Assembly (NCBI RefSeq): GCF_014287635.1
Contig: NZ_JACOPH010000007.1
Location: 1-64,000, forward strand
Source: Roseburia zhanii
GTDB taxonomy: Bacteria > Bacillota > Clostridia > Lachnospirales > Lachnospiraceae
Reading direction: 5' to 3'
Length of the DNA: 64,000 nucleotides
Shown here: in pieces, positions 64,000 through 64,000 of the stretch
Layout: every line of letters starts with the position of its first letter
Position numbering within the stretch: the first letter of the stretch is position 1
Notes under the pieces: model-generated
The model's database searches: none
Told to the model about the DNA's origin: nothing
Seen by the model: the letters and a program-made list of their open reading frames with translations, nothing else
Made by a program: the position numbers and the translations under genes

Positions 64000-64000
64000 A

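Overview
This window looks like the chromosome of a butyrate-forming, spore-forming member of the Lachnospiraceae (Roseburia/Agathobacter/Butyrivibrio-like). The evidence is a thl-hbd-bcd-etfB-etfA cluster with a Rex-like operator, a spoIIAA-spoIIAB-sigF operon, two T-box leaders (valS, serS), LRR5/Ig-like (Big_2) secreted proteins and a low-to-moderate G+C content. Species cannot be read from the sequence alone. No rRNA, tRNA or CRISPR array was seen.

Layout. 1-10.6 kb is an accessory surface region. It starts with the edge of a probable transposase, then a secreted M64-type metallopeptidase whose gene lies between two 92-93 bp direct repeats, a BspA-like LRR protein, and a carbohydrate-binding beta-helix/LRR protein. 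10.7-18.0 kb holds an HPt protein, a 45-residue membrane microprotein, valS behind a T-box, a zinc-ribbon/TPR membrane protein behind a promoter with two operator-like palindromes, and the sigma-F operon. 18.1-30.0 kb holds a cytosolic sensor diguanylate cyclase, pncB, a vitamin B5 cluster (panC, panD, a PanS-like carrier and an ECF S component), serS behind a T-box, a DUF4143 ATPase and a MATE exporter. 30.2-40.2 kb holds a hybrid histidine kinase followed by a receiver-domain scrap, carAB, a degenerate HD-domain protein and a cell-wall hydrolase. 40.2-45.6 kb is the butyrate operon, without crotonase.

45.6-55.2 kb is a scarred mobile island: a 246 bp palindrome, a truncated IS110 transposase, a full IS with a YREK-type DDE transposase, a chemotaxis receptor, a tyrosine-recombinase tail fused onto a membrane-protein gene, a zinc-ribbon surface protein split by one in-frame TAG, and a MerR gene cut short behind an intact 19-bp-spacer promoter. 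55.2-64 kb returns to backbone: a B12-type radical SAM protein, endonuclease III, a polytopic membrane protein, a 302 bp structured palindrome, an acyltransferase, a secreted SGNH hydrolase, a DnaQ-like exonuclease and the tail of a TPR gene.

The most interesting items are the panB-less vitamin B5 cluster with its terminator-bearing leader, the two long palindromic elements (especially 60115-60416, with two hairpins sharing an identical loop), the paired palindromes over the zinc-ribbon/TPR promoter, the Rex-like site of the butyrate operon, and the in-frame TAG in the zinc-ribbon surface protein.
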